The notes beneath the pieces are model-generated. The model was not told the DNA's origin. It saw only the letters and a list, made by a program, of their open reading frames with translations, and made no database searches. The position numbers and the translations under genes are program-made. A stretch of 64,000 nt of DNA from UBA6182 sp964479585. GTDB lineage: Bacteria > Bacillota_I > Bacilli_A > Erysipelotrichales > Erysipelotrichaceae. Positions 34,604-44,177 of the stretch are shown here, one piece after another; position 1 is the stretch's first letter; every line of letters begins with the position of its first letter. The stretch is from contig CAYZMP010000002.1 in assembly GCA_964479585.1 (NCBI GenBank), forward strand, positions 1 through 64,000, read 5' to 3'.

Positions 34604-34612
34604 TGATATACT
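34604..34612 (+). promoter_or_regulatory. Extended -10 promoter of the lipoprotein gene
   Basis: TGATATACT is an extended -10; a GGGAGG ribosome site and the ATG follow. It starts about 30 bases from the -35 of the divergent GntR promoter. Confidence 0.6.
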
Positions 34613-34638
34613 CATAGTAATAATGTGGGAGGATAAAC

Positions 34639-35481
34639 ATGAAAAAAACATTCATTATTTTATTATTTGGTTTTCTTTTATCAGGGTGTAATCAAATCAA
34701 AGTAACACAAGCTCAATCAACTATTGAAGCAGGTATTCCTTTTAACGAGCAAGCATTAATAGAATACGATAGAGAAAAACTCATTGTTACAACACCAGCA
34801 ATGCAGACTATACGCACACTTGGTGAAACAACAGTAGTATTTGAAGCAGTAGATATAAACAACAACGATAAAAGAGAATCTTTTGAGTTTACATTCGATG
34901 TCATCGATACATCACCACCAATCATAGAAAGTGAAGAAAACATAGTGGTATATCAAGATATGCCACTAAATGTATTAGATCATATCACCATTTATGATAA
35001 TGTGGATACTATTTCTGTTGAATCTGTCAGCGTCAGTGAGTTTAATACATCCATCATTGGCAATCAAACGGTTGAACTTCAAGTTAGTGACAACTCAAAC
35101 AACAAAACCACAACAACCATACAACTTGAAGTCATAAAAAGAAAAACCCTTGATAATACAACTTTTAGAATTGAACCGATGTATGGTATGGGTTGGGGAT
35201 TTTATGCTCCATTTATTAATGAACTCAACAATTCATTGACTATTCAAATGACATTTGAAACAAATGATCCAGGTTATGATGTTAAGTGGCCAGAAACGGC
35301 TGAATTATCGTTAACACCATCCTTTGACTCATCCAATCCTGTACAGTTTATTGATTCTACTTACCTTGTTATACCACTTGATCTGTTGGTTAGTAATCCA
35401 CATACAATTTATGTGAAGATGAATGCTGTTGTCAATGATAACAATGAAGAGATATTGATTACATTTCTCAATCTTAATTAA
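34639..35481 (+). CDS. Lipoprotein with Ig-like domain, function unknown
   Basis: The 280-residue protein has a lipoprotein signal: MKKTFIILLFGFLLSGCNQ, with lipidated Cys18. Residues about 90-175 look like a bacterial Ig-like (cadherin/DUF5011-like) fold: DTSPPIIESEENIVVYQD, ITIYDNVD, VELQVSDNSNN. The C-terminal hundred residues are beta-rich without a family I recognise. It would sit on the outer face of the membrane. It is divergent from the GntR-ABC operon and close to its operators, so shared control is possible but unproven. Confidence 0.7.
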   Translation: MKKTFIILLFGFLLSGCNQIKVTQAQSTIEAGIPFNEQALIEYDREKLIVTTPAMQTIRTLGETTVVFEAVDINNNDKRESFEFTFDVIDTSPPIIESEENIVVYQDMPLNVLDHITIYDNVDTISVESVSVSEFNTSIIGNQTVELQVSDNSNNKTTTTIQLEVIKRKTLDNTTFRIEPMYGMGWGFYAPFINELNNSLTIQMTFETNDPGYDVKWPETAELSLTPSFDSSNPVQFIDSTYLVIPLDLLVSNPHTIYVKMNAVVNDNNEEILITFLNLN

Positions 35482-35492
35482 TACTAAATAAG

Positions 35493-35516
35493 AAGGTGTT
35501 TAAAACGCCTTTTTTC
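35493..35516 (+). terminator. Terminator of the lipoprotein gene
   Basis: AAGGTGTT / AACGCCTT (one wobble pair) with a 3-base loop and T6. Confidence 0.75.
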
Positions 35517-35524
35517 ATTGCACA

Positions 35525-35555
35525 TAAAAAAAAGATCAAAACTTTCGTTTTGACC
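35525..35555 (-). terminator. Terminator of ppdK
   Basis: On the minus strand GGTCAAAAC / GTTTTGATC (one wobble pair), loop GAAA, followed by eight or more T. Confidence 0.85.
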
Positions 35556-35580
35556 TTCTTTATGTTTGATTTTTTATTGT

Positions 35581-38205
35581 TTACTTGTTTTTTAGTGCTG
35601 CGTGAGCCGCTGCTAAACGAGCAATTGGTACTCTAAATGGTGAGCAAGAAACGTATTGTAAGCCAACACGATGGAAGAAATCAATGGATACTGGATCTCC
35701 GCCATGTTCTCCACAAACACCTAGTTTGATGTTTGGACGAGCTTCTTTACCTTTTTCACATGCCATTTGTACTAATTGACCTACACCTTTTTGGTCTAGA
35801 CGAGCAAATGGATCTTGTTCGTAAATGTTCTTATCGTAGTAATGTGATAAGAATCCACCCGCATCATCACGTGAGAAACCAAATGTCATTTGTGTTAAGT
35901 CATTGGTTCCAAAGGAGAAGAATTCTGCTTCTTGAGCAACTTCATTAGCCAATAATGCAGCACGAGGAATTTCAATCATGGTACCTACTAAGTATTTCAT
36001 GTCAATACCAGCTTCTTTAATAATTTCATCCGCTGTTTTAACAACAACACTCTTCACATACGCTAACTCTTTTACTTCACCTACTAAAGGAATCATAATT
36101 TCAGGAACTAAATTCCAGTCTGGATGGTTTTTATTCACTGTAATAGCCGCTTCAATAACCGCACGTGTTTGCATCTCTGCAATTTCTGGATAAGAAACCG
36201 CTAAACGACACCCACGATGACCCATCATCGGGTTAAATTCGTGTAGTGAATCGACAACTTCTTCAAGTTGAGCGACTGATAAATTCATTTCTTTCGCTAG
36301 TTCTTCAATTTCTTCTGCTTTTGTAGGTAAGAATTCATGAAGAGGTGGATCTAAATAACGAACGGTTATTGGATAACCTTGCATGGATTCAAACACACCT
36401 GTGAAGTCTTCACGTTGCATTGGTAATAATTTATCCAATGCTTTACGACGTTGTTCTTCATTTTTCGAAAGAATCATTTCACGCATTGCTTTAATACGAT
36501 CACCTTCAAAGAACATATGTTCAGTACGTACTAAACCAATTCCTTGTGCTCCAAAATCGAATGCTTGTTTAGCATCAACTGGGCTATCAGCATTCGCACG
36601 AACTTGTAAAGTTCTAAAGCTATCTGCCCAACTCATTAAGGTTTCAAAATCACCAGAAATGGACGCTGGAACAGTCGCAATCGCTTCACCATAAATGTTT
36701 CCTGTTGTACCATCTAAGGAAATATCATCGCCTTCTTTAAAGGTTTTTCCACCTAATGTAAAGGTATTGTCTTTACTAAATTTAATATCACCACAGCCAG
36801 ATACACAACATGTACCCATACCACGAGCTACAACCGCTGCGTGAGATGTCATACCACCACGAGCTGTTAAGATACCTTCAGAAACATGCATTCCTTCAAT
36901 ATCTTCAGGAGAAGTTTCTAAACGTACTAAGATTGCTTTCATCCCTTTTTCTTTCATAGCAACTGCACTAGCAGCAGATAACGCTACTTTACCACTAGCT
37001 GCTCCTGGAGAAGCAGGAAGTGCACGACCAATTGGGGACGCTGCTTTTAATGCTTTTTCATCAAATTGTGGGTGTAATAATGCATCTAATTGTGTTGGAT
37101 TAACTTGTAGGACAGCTTTTTCTTTGCTGATCATTCCTTCATTAACTAGATCAACCGCAATTTTTAATGCCGCTGCTGCAGTACGCTTACCATTACGTGT
37201 TTGAAGCATGTATAATTTACCAGATTCAATCGTAAATTCCATGTCTTGCATGTCTTTGTAATGCGCTTCTAATTTATCACAAATTTCTACAAATTCATCA
37301 TACGCATGAGGCATAATGTCCTTTAATTCTTCAATGTCTTTTGGTGTACGAATACCTGCTACAACGTCTTCACCTTGTGCGTTCATTAAAAACTCACCGT
37401 AAAGTTTTTTCTCACCTGTCGCAGGGTTACGTGTAAAGGCAACACCTGTTCCACAATCATCGCCCATGTTTCCAAAAACCATCATTTGAACGTTAACAGC
37501 TGTACCCCAACTTGATGGGATATCATTTAATCGACGATAGTAGATTGCACGAGGGTTGTTCCAAGAACGGAAAACCGCTTTAATGGATTCTACTAATTGA
37601 AAACGAGGATCACTTGGGAACTCTTCATTTTTATGCTTGAAATAATACGCTTTAAAACGACGAACCATTTCTTTTAAATCATCATCATCAAATTGAGTAT
37701 CTAAAACGATACCTTTTTCTTCTTTCATTTCATCAATGATTACTTCAAAGTTGTGTTTTGGAAGTTCCATAACAACATCGGCAAACATTTGAATAAAACG
37801 ACGATAAGAATCGTAAGCAAATCGAGTGTTACCACTTAATTTTGCAATTCCTTCAACAACTTCATCATTTAAACCAAGGTTTAAGATCGTATCCATCATC
37901 CCTGGCATAGAAGCTCTAGAACCTGAACGAACAGATAATAGAAGCGGATTGGTTGCATCTCCAAAAACTTTTCCAGATGTTTTCTCAATCTCTGCAACGT
38001 GTGCAAAAATCTCATCAACCAAAGAATCGGTCACAATTTGACCATCATCGTAGTATTTGTTACAAGCTTCTGTAGTAACTACAAACCCTTGTGGTACTGG
38101 CATACCAAGGCTTGTCATGTCGGCTAAGTTAGCACCTTTACCACCAAGCAGCTCACGCATACTACCATTTCCTTCAGAAAACTGATATACGTATTTCTGA
38201 CTCAT
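35581..38205 (-). CDS. ppdK: Pyruvate, phosphate dikinase
   Basis: The 874-residue enzyme interconverts pyruvate, ATP and phosphate with phosphoenolpyruvate, AMP and pyrophosphate. In order: ATP-grasp domain (LLGGKGANLADMTSLGMPVP), phosphohistidine domain with GGMTSHAAVVARGMG, and the TIM-barrel PEP domain (GTNDLTQMTFGFSRDD, catalytic Cys in LGVCGEHGGDP). Choosing ATG 38205, with GGAGG 7 bases upstream, gives exactly the usual family length; the longer frame would include the promoter. In anaerobes it often runs toward ATP or supplies PEP for PTS uptake. Confidence 0.97.
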   Translation of the reverse strand: MSQKYVYQFSEGNGSMRELLGGKGANLADMTSLGMPVPQGFVVTTEACNKYYDDGQIVTDSLVDEIFAHVAEIEKTSGKVFGDATNPLLLSVRSGSRASMPGMMDTILNLGLNDEVVEGIAKLSGNTRFAYDSYRRFIQMFADVVMELPKHNFEVIIDEMKEEKGIVLDTQFDDDDLKEMVRRFKAYYFKHKNEEFPSDPRFQLVESIKAVFRSWNNPRAIYYRRLNDIPSSWGTAVNVQMMVFGNMGDDCGTGVAFTRNPATGEKKLYGEFLMNAQGEDVVAGIRTPKDIEELKDIMPHAYDEFVEICDKLEAHYKDMQDMEFTIESGKLYMLQTRNGKRTAAAALKIAVDLVNEGMISKEKAVLQVNPTQLDALLHPQFDEKALKAASPIGRALPASPGAASGKVALSAASAVAMKEKGMKAILVRLETSPEDIEGMHVSEGILTARGGMTSHAAVVARGMGTCCVSGCGDIKFSKDNTFTLGGKTFKEGDDISLDGTTGNIYGEAIATVPASISGDFETLMSWADSFRTLQVRANADSPVDAKQAFDFGAQGIGLVRTEHMFFEGDRIKAMREMILSKNEEQRRKALDKLLPMQREDFTGVFESMQGYPITVRYLDPPLHEFLPTKAEEIEELAKEMNLSVAQLEEVVDSLHEFNPMMGHRGCRLAVSYPEIAEMQTRAVIEAAITVNKNHPDWNLVPEIMIPLVGEVKELAYVKSVVVKTADEIIKEAGIDMKYLVGTMIEIPRAALLANEVAQEAEFFSFGTNDLTQMTFGFSRDDAGGFLSHYYDKNIYEQDPFARLDQKGVGQLVQMACEKGKEARPNIKLGVCGEHGGDPVSIDFFHRVGLQYVSCSPFRVPIARLAAAHAALKNK

Positions 38206-38242
38206 ATTTCCTCCTTTTAAATCTTTTTCAAAAACCAAACTC

Positions 38243-38248
38243 ATTATA
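38243..38248 (-). promoter_or_regulatory. Promoter -10 of ppdK
   Basis: On the minus strand TATAAT preceded by TGA (extended -10) in the 71-base gap after valS. No strong -35. Confidence 0.55.
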
Positions 38249-38276
38249 TCAAAAAACATTAGTAGTTGCTATACAA

Positions 38277-40886
38277 TCAGTTGTTTTCTAGCATTTCTAA
38301 CTTTTGTTTTAAAATATCATACTGTCTACTATATTCCTCAAACTTTTCTTTTTCCTCTGCAACTTTTTCTACCTTTGCCTTTTTAAGGAAATTTTCATTG
38401 GCAAGCATGTTTTTAGAACGTGTAATCTCTTTTTCTAGCTTGCTTATTTGCTCATTAAGTTGTGCCATTTCTTTTTCTTTGTTTTCAAGTCCTTTATTAA
38501 CAATAACCAACGTACCAGAAACAATCGGCAAGATTAATGTGTCATCATCGTTTGGTTTAATGAGTGTCACATTCACAAATTGTTTTAACACCGAAGCAAT
38601 GTAAGCATCAAAGTTGATAGGTTGATTATCACTATCTAATGCCCAAGCCACAATATCTGTGTCTTTTTTAATATCTTTGCTTAAACGAAGCTCACGAACA
38701 CTACTAATCATGCTAATGAGTTGATCTACTTGGGTAAAATCTTGAATGTCTATGCTCTTGGTTGTTGGCCAAGAAGATATTGATACACTGGATTTACCTG
38801 TTAGAGTTTGATAAATCTCTTCTGAAACAAAGGGCATAAATGGATGAATCAACTTCACAATCGCTTCTAAGGTTGTATATAGCGTGTACTGAGTTGCTTT
38901 TTTAGCTTGTGCATCCTCTTTATTTAGTGTTACTTTACTTAGTTCAATATACCATGAACAAAAATCATCCCAAATAAAACTTACAAGCGTATGCCCTACT
39001 AGTGCAAACTCATAACGTTCCATGTTGGAAGTTACACTTTCGATGGTTTGATTTAACTTGTTTACAATCCATTGATCCACAAAAGAAGCATGGTTAAAGT
39101 CTTCTGGATTTGGCGAATAATCTTCTTCAATATTCATCAGTACAAAACGAGAAGCATTCCACAGTTTATTAATAAAGTTCCACGAAGATTCCACTTTTTC
39201 TTGTATAAATCGTAAATCTTGACCTGGTGTGGAATTGGTTGTTAAGAAAAACCGTAGTGCATCTGCACCATAGTTTTCCACCACATCCATCGGATCAACA
39301 CCATTGCCTAGTGATTTTGACATCTTTTTGCCATCGGCATCACGCACTAAACCATGAATAAGAACATCGTTAAATGGTTTTGAGTCTGTAAACTGATACG
39401 CCATAAAGGCCATACGAGCAACCCAAAAGAAAATAATGTCATAGCCTGTTACTAATACGCTATTTGGATAAAAACGTTTAAAGTCTTCGGCGTTTTCATC
39501 TGGCCATCCTAAGGTTGAAAATGGCCAAAGCGCACTTGAAAACCATGTATCTAAGACATCTTCATCTTGGGTGTAGTTTTCAATGTCTTTTGGTGGCTCT
39601 TCATTAACGTATATCTCCCCTGTTTGTTTATGAAAGTAAGCAGGAATACGATGACCCCACCAAAGCTGACGAGAAATACACCAATCTTCAATGTTTTCTA
39701 ACCATTGTGTAAAGGTTTTATTAAAGCGAGGTGGATAAAAATCAATACCATCTCCTTGTTGTTGTGCTTTTAATACTTTTTCTGCTAATGGTTTCATCTT
39801 AACAAACCATTGTTTCGATAAGTATGGTTCTACAATAACATCGGTTCTTTCGGAGTGACCTACTTGGTGAATGTGCTCTTTAATTTCAATAACATTACCT
39901 TCATTTTCCATCCGTTTGACTAGTGCTTGACGACACTCAAAGCGATCTAAACCATCAAACTCTCCCGCTAGCTCATTCATTGTCCCATCAGGGTTGATAC
40001 AAATAGGTTGGTCCAAATTATGCTTTTGAGATAGTGTAAAGTCATTAGGATCATGAGCTGGTGTGCATTTCATAGCTCCACTACCAAAACTAATGTCAAT
40101 GTAATCATCAAGTAATATTGGCATTTCTTTATGATTGGCAGGATTGATAACCGTTTTATTGTGTAAATGTGTGTATCGCTTATCATCTGGATGAACAAAC
40201 ACACAAACATCCCCAAACATCGTCTCAGGACGTGTCGTCGCAACTGGCAATATCTCCCCTGTTTCTATTACTTTAAAGGCAAAGGTATACAACGCACCTT
40301 TTACTTCTTTATGAATAACTTCAATGTTGCTAAGTGCAGTTTGAGCTTGTGGATCCCAGTTTATAATACGATCGCCTTGAAAGATCAATCCATCGTTGTA
40401 CAACGACACAAACACTTTTTTAACTGCATCACTTAATCCTTCATCCAATGTAAAACGCTCACGTGAATAATCAAGTGATAACCCCATAATCGCCCATTGT
40501 GAACGGATGGTACTTGCATAGTCTTCTTTCCACTGCCACGCAACATCTAAAAACTTCTCACGACCTAAATCATAACGGCTTTGACCTTTTTCACGCAGTG
40601 CTTCTTCTATTTTTGCTTGGGTTGCAATACCAGCATGATCCATACCAGAAAGCCAAAGTGTATCATAGCCTTGCATGCGTTTAAAGCGGGCTAAAATATC
40701 TTGCAATGTTGTATCCCAAGCATGACCTAAATGCAATTTACCTGTTACATTTGGTGGTGGAATAACAATACAAAAAGGTTCATTGTTGGTATCTTTTGCT
40801 CTAAAAATGTCTTTCTCTAACCACTCTTGGTATTTGTCTTGTTCAACTTGTTTGTGGTTATACTTACTTTCTAACTGTTTTTTCAT
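38277..40886 (-). CDS. valS: Valyl-tRNA synthetase
   Basis: The 869-residue class I synthetase charges tRNA-Val. HIGH motif in VTGKLHLGHAWD, editing domain (VATTRPETMFGD), KMSKS in GKKMSKSLGNGVDP, anticodon-binding region, and the C-terminal coiled-coil arm (about 805-869; KEMAQLNEQISKLEKEI) that is typical of ValRS. Start is ATG 40886, with AAGGAG 7 bases upstream; another ATG at 40901 precedes it. Expression is controlled by a T-box leader. Confidence 0.97.
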   Translation of the reverse strand: MKKQLESKYNHKQVEQDKYQEWLEKDIFRAKDTNNEPFCIVIPPPNVTGKLHLGHAWDTTLQDILARFKRMQGYDTLWLSGMDHAGIATQAKIEEALREKGQSRYDLGREKFLDVAWQWKEDYASTIRSQWAIMGLSLDYSRERFTLDEGLSDAVKKVFVSLYNDGLIFQGDRIINWDPQAQTALSNIEVIHKEVKGALYTFAFKVIETGEILPVATTRPETMFGDVCVFVHPDDKRYTHLHNKTVINPANHKEMPILLDDYIDISFGSGAMKCTPAHDPNDFTLSQKHNLDQPICINPDGTMNELAGEFDGLDRFECRQALVKRMENEGNVIEIKEHIHQVGHSERTDVIVEPYLSKQWFVKMKPLAEKVLKAQQQGDGIDFYPPRFNKTFTQWLENIEDWCISRQLWWGHRIPAYFHKQTGEIYVNEEPPKDIENYTQDEDVLDTWFSSALWPFSTLGWPDENAEDFKRFYPNSVLVTGYDIIFFWVARMAFMAYQFTDSKPFNDVLIHGLVRDADGKKMSKSLGNGVDPMDVVENYGADALRFFLTTNSTPGQDLRFIQEKVESSWNFINKLWNASRFVLMNIEEDYSPNPEDFNHASFVDQWIVNKLNQTIESVTSNMERYEFALVGHTLVSFIWDDFCSWYIELSKVTLNKEDAQAKKATQYTLYTTLEAIVKLIHPFMPFVSEEIYQTLTGKSSVSISSWPTTKSIDIQDFTQVDQLISMISSVRELRLSKDIKKDTDIVAWALDSDNQPINFDAYIASVLKQFVNVTLIKPNDDDTLILPIVSGTLVIVNKGLENKEKEMAQLNEQISKLEKEITRSKNMLANENFLKKAKVEKVAEEKEKFEEYSRQYDILKQKLEMLENN

Positions 40887-40901
40887 CACTGACTCCTTCA
40901 T

Positions 40902-41123
40902 AAAAAAAAGACCTTGCCTAAAGGACGAAGATCTCGCGGTACCACCTTACTTCATGATCATTGATCATGCTCTTAACTCCTTAACGCGGAAAGACGGAGA
41001 TTTCTACTATTGTTCAAAACCTCTTCGAACTGGTGACTTCAACTTACTTGCATTGGTTTTGTTTCAACAAATCAAAACTCTCTGTGTGTCCATCAAGTAA
41101 ACTTTTTCCAATTCATCGAATTC
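40902..41123 (-). ncRNA. T-box leader (tRNA-sensing riboswitch) of valS
   Basis: On the minus strand the antiterminator T-box AAGGTGGTACCGCG is at 40935-40948. A terminator (AGATCTT / AAGGTCT, one wobble, then T run) is at 40902-40934. The specifier triplet GTC (Val) is at 41035-41037 in TTGAAGTCACCAG, the usual GAA-NNN-ACC setting. An AGAGAG stem I motif is present. Confidence 0.95.
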
Positions 41124-41129
41124 TTTTCT

Positions 41130-41158
41130 ATTCTATAAAATATCACTGCTTATGTCAA
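41130..41158 (-). promoter_or_regulatory. Promoter of valS
   Basis: On the minus strand TTGACA, 17 bases, TAGAAT: near-consensus, placed right before the T-box leader. Confidence 0.85.
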
Positions 41159-41184
41159 ACATATTGTTTTCAATCATATTGACT

Positions 41185-41222
41185 AACAGTGCTCATCTTT
41201 TTAGTGTAAGCACTGTTTTTTA
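41185..41222 (+). terminator. Terminator-like hairpin facing the plus strand, after trkH
   Basis: AACAGTGC / GCACTGTT with a 17-base loop and T6 on the plus strand. Read on the minus strand, downstream of trkH, it has no T run. Confidence 0.4.
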
Positions 41223-41230
41223 ACAAATCA

Positions 41231-42712
41231 TTAATTACGTTGTTCATCTTTAAAAACACGCAGATTAGCTATTTTTGTTATATCTTTAACTGAACCTAAA
41301 AAAGCTAACAATACAACCATAATTTCCAATCGACCAAAAAACATCCCAATCATTTCTACAAATAAAACTCCCTTTGGTGCATCGATGGATGTGATGCCCA
41401 CTGATGTTCCAACTGTTCCTAAAGCTGAAGCAAACTCAAACAGTGAATGTTCTAATGAATAACCGTGCATGGCAATGACCAATGTACCTACCAACAATAA
41501 AAACAAATATATAGCAATAAAATGAAACACTTCCAACACTCCCTTATCATCAACAGGTTGTTTACCATTACCTTTATCAATAATTATATCTTTTACAACT
41601 TGATTAGGTAAAAATCGCTTTTGCATACTTAACGCAATTGATTTGAAAATCATAATAGCTCTTAATTGTTTAATCCCACCAGCTGTAGAACCACTTCCTC
41701 CACCAATTATCATAAATAGTACCAATAAAACAACAAAAGTAGCTGGCCAGTAAGTATATGATGTGATTGTAAACCCTGTTGTTGTAATTGCAGATACAGC
41801 TTCAAATAAAGCAATTCTTATCGTTATACTTTGTGATTGAAAAGATAGCATCATCAAAATACTTGTTAACCCAATAACAGCAACTACGACATATTTTATT
41901 TCATTGGTTGCAATAAACTGTTTGAACTTCTTACTAAAAAGCAACAAGTGCCCTGCAAAATTTGTAGCACCTAACAGCATTAAAACAATAATAATACTTT
42001 CAATCATGGAACTGTTGTAACTTGCTATGCTTGCATTTGTGATAGCAAAACCACCAGTTGATAATGACGTCATTGCTATATTGATTGCATCAAAAAATGG
42101 CATTTTCGCAAACACAAGAAGTAATATCCCAACAACAAGATAAAATAGGTAAATCTTCATAACCACTCTTGCTGATTTCTTTAAATTAGGTAGCAATCGA
42201 TCATTGTGACCTTCCGCATAATACAATCGTAAACCAAATGTCTCTGATAATAGCGCAAAGAAAACCAAAACTAATCCTACTCCACCAAAAAACTGAATGA
42301 TACTACGAAACATTAAGTATATTTTTGGAATGCTCTCTACATCAACCACAGACAAACCTGTTGTTGTCCAGCCACTAATCGCTTCAAACATAGCGTGAAA
42401 CCAAGGCAATTGCTGTGAAAATACAAAAGGTAGTGAAGAAAAAAACATCGTTAAAAGCCAAGTAAAAACAACTATAATAGCATCTTCCCCTTTGACAAGT
42501 TTTTGATGTTGTGTTTCTTTATTGATGTAAATCAAAAACCTTGAAAACATGAGCAATATTATGGCTGTCAATAAAAAATACAAACTTTCCTTAAACTCTT
42601 CTGGATAAAACAGCAAACTTAAAAGTGGCATTACCATAACAAACGATACCATTTGCAGCAATTTACCTACGTAAAAGAATGCATTCTTATATTTACTTAC
42701 TAAAGTAGTCAT
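41231..42712 (-). CDS. trkH: Trk/Ktr-type potassium channel subunit
   Basis: The 493-residue membrane protein has the four pore-loop repeats of TrkH/KtrB with selectivity-filter glycines in WTTTGLSVV, SLSTGGFAI, ITTTGFTIT and LGTVGTSVG. The K-loop region GGGSGSTAGGIKQLR is well conserved. It conducts potassium gated by RCK-domain proteins, here probably the two genes just upstream. It starts in an ATGA overlap with the second RCK gene and is the last gene of the operon. Confidence 0.93.
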   Translation of the reverse strand: MTTLVSKYKNAFFYVGKLLQMVSFVMVMPLLSLLFYPEEFKESLYFLLTAIILLMFSRFLIYINKETQHQKLVKGEDAIIVVFTWLLTMFFSSLPFVFSQQLPWFHAMFEAISGWTTTGLSVVDVESIPKIYLMFRSIIQFFGGVGLVLVFFALLSETFGLRLYYAEGHNDRLLPNLKKSARVVMKIYLFYLVVGILLLVFAKMPFFDAINIAMTSLSTGGFAITNASIASYNSSMIESIIIVLMLLGATNFAGHLLLFSKKFKQFIATNEIKYVVVAVIGLTSILMMLSFQSQSITIRIALFEAVSAITTTGFTITSYTYWPATFVVLLVLFMIIGGGSGSTAGGIKQLRAIMIFKSIALSMQKRFLPNQVVKDIIIDKGNGKQPVDDKGVLEVFHFIAIYLFLLLVGTLVIAMHGYSLEHSLFEFASALGTVGTSVGITSIDAPKGVLFVEMIGMFFGRLEIMVVLLAFLGSVKDITKIANLRVFKDEQRN

Positions 42713-43383
42713 GATACAACCTTCGTTAAATGTTTAATCATAAGTTCTTTTTCTTGATCTTCAGCTAAAACAATCAACTTATCATAAGCTTCAATCATCG
42801 TGTCCCCTCTTGGAATAATTGCTTTTTGATTGCGAATAATGGTTGCAATAATCGATTTTCGTGGAACTTTCAAATCGATTATTCGTTTGTTTACTGCTTC
42901 CATGTTTGGCTCAATTATAATTTCAATTAGACCAATGGTTCCTTGTTCTAAAGGAATGTAATTCTCAATTTTTCTAAGGGTTGCCATTTGTTCAATCATT
43001 TTCGAAACAATGTATGTAGAACTAATGACATTATTAATCCCTAATTGCTTAAATATTTCTACATTTTTAGGATTAGAAACTGTGCAAAACACCTTTTTAA
43101 CATGATACTGTTTTGTCGCTAGTTGACAAGCTATCAAATTATCTGCATCTGATGGCATCATGGCAATAAATATATCACTGTCTTCAATATCTAAATCGTC
43201 ATAAAGATAAGGTTTTGTTCCATCACCACATGCTACAATTGCATTTGGGTACTTATGTGACATATCGACACAAAACGAATTTGTATCATTGATAATGATG
43301 ACATTCATTTTTCGTTTGGTTAGTGATTCAGCTAAAAAATCAGCTTTTTTTCTACCCCCTACAACAACAACACGATCATTCAT
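42709..43383 (-). CDS. TrkA-type RCK protein with N and C domains
   Basis: The 224-residue protein has a TrkA-N nucleotide-binding domain (about 1-130, VVVVGGRKKADFLAESL, with an atypical glycine loop) and a TrkA-C domain (about 140-220; IEPNMEAVNKRIIDLKVPRKSIIATIIRNQKAIIPRG split into shorter motifs). It would gate TrkH. The degenerate GGRKKA loop in place of GxGxxG suggests altered nucleotide binding. Overlaps both neighbours by ATGA. Confidence 0.85.
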   Translation of the reverse strand: MNDRVVVVGGRKKADFLAESLTKRKMNVIIINDTNSFCVDMSHKYPNAIVACGDGTKPYLYDDLDIEDSDIFIAMMPSDADNLIACQLATKQYHVKKVFCTVSNPKNVEIFKQLGINNVISSTYIVSKMIEQMATLRKIENYIPLEQGTIGLIEIIIEPNMEAVNKRIIDLKVPRKSIIATIIRNQKAIIPRGDTMIEAYDKLIVLAEDQEKELMIKHLTKVVS

Positions 43384-43799
43384 AGTAATAACCCTCCAAT
43401 TATCTTCTCAAACTGTTGAACTGCTAGTTTTGAAGTATCAATGAAACTAATATTAAACGTCTCACACAAAAATTCTTTGGATGAATCTTGTAGTCTTACT
43501 AATACTTTTTCAACTTTAAAAATCCGAGAGCAAATTTCTGCAATCATTAAATTAACATTATCTTTGTTAGTAACTGCAATGACTAAATCAGCTTTGTTAA
43601 CACGAGAATCCATTAATGTTTGAATGTTTTCAGCATCACCAATAAATGTGTATCCACTAAAATCATCGGATAATTTTCGAAAGGATAGTTCATTTTTATC
43701 AATGATCGTAACATCTTTTTTTGCTAATGATAGTTGCGACGCCAAATTCGCTCCTAAGCGACTACAACCAATAACTACAATTGATTCAATTTTTTTCAT
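43380..43799 (-). CDS. TrkA-N domain protein without TrkA-C
   Basis: The 139-residue protein is only a TrkA-N (RCK-N) domain: IVVIGCSRLGANLASQL, then acidic VTIIDKNE that would bind the nucleotide ribose, and AVTNKDNVNLMIAEI. It lacks the C-terminal regulatory domain, which its neighbour supplies. Together they likely make a hetero-oligomeric gating ring for TrkH. It overlaps the TPR gene end by 14 bases. Confidence 0.85.
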   Translation of the reverse strand: MKKIESIVVIGCSRLGANLASQLSLAKKDVTIIDKNELSFRKLSDDFSGYTFIGDAENIQTLMDSRVNKADLVIAVTNKDNVNLMIAEICSRIFKVEKVLVRLQDSSKEFLCETFNISFIDTSKLAVQQFEKIIGGLLL

Positions 43800-44142
43800 C
43801 TTGTTGACTCCTTAATTTCTTTCGTTGATCAAAAGTTAAAACACCTTCTCCATAATTCACATCTTTGCTTCTACCTTCTGAACACCGAACTAAATTTTCG
43901 ATGGCTGGACGATATGTACCGTCTAAAACATAAGCACATCGATAATGTCTCATTGCATTTCCAATTTGCCCTTGTTTTTCATGAATGATTCCTAATAAGT
44001 TATGAATTATTGGTGTACAATCATCAAGATATAGTATTTCCATTAAATGTTTTTTTGCTGCCAAAAACTGATGCGCCTTAATATGAACGACTGAAGCATT
44101 TACATGATGATCGACATAATGTTGGTTATGAGTATATTTCAT
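43786..44142 (-). CDS. TPR-like small protein of the potassium operon
   Basis: The 118-residue protein has helix pairs resembling tetratricopeptide repeats (HQFLAAKKHLMEILYLDD; HNLLGIIHEKQGQIGNAMRH split in two; AYVLDGTYRPAIENL). No other domain is seen. Start is ATG 44142 with GGAGG 8 bases upstream. It is the first gene of the trk operon, just after the terminator of the two-component genes, and overlaps the first TrkA-like gene, so a protein-protein role in potassium control is inferred. Confidence 0.65.
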   Translation of the reverse strand: MKYTHNQHYVDHHVNASVVHIKAHQFLAAKKHLMEILYLDDCTPIIHNLLGIIHEKQGQIGNAMRHYRCAYVLDGTYRPAIENLVRCSEGRSKDVNYGEGVLTFDQRKKLRSQQDEKN

Positions 44143-44177
44143 ACATCTACCTCCACCTTCATCATAAACAATCGCAT

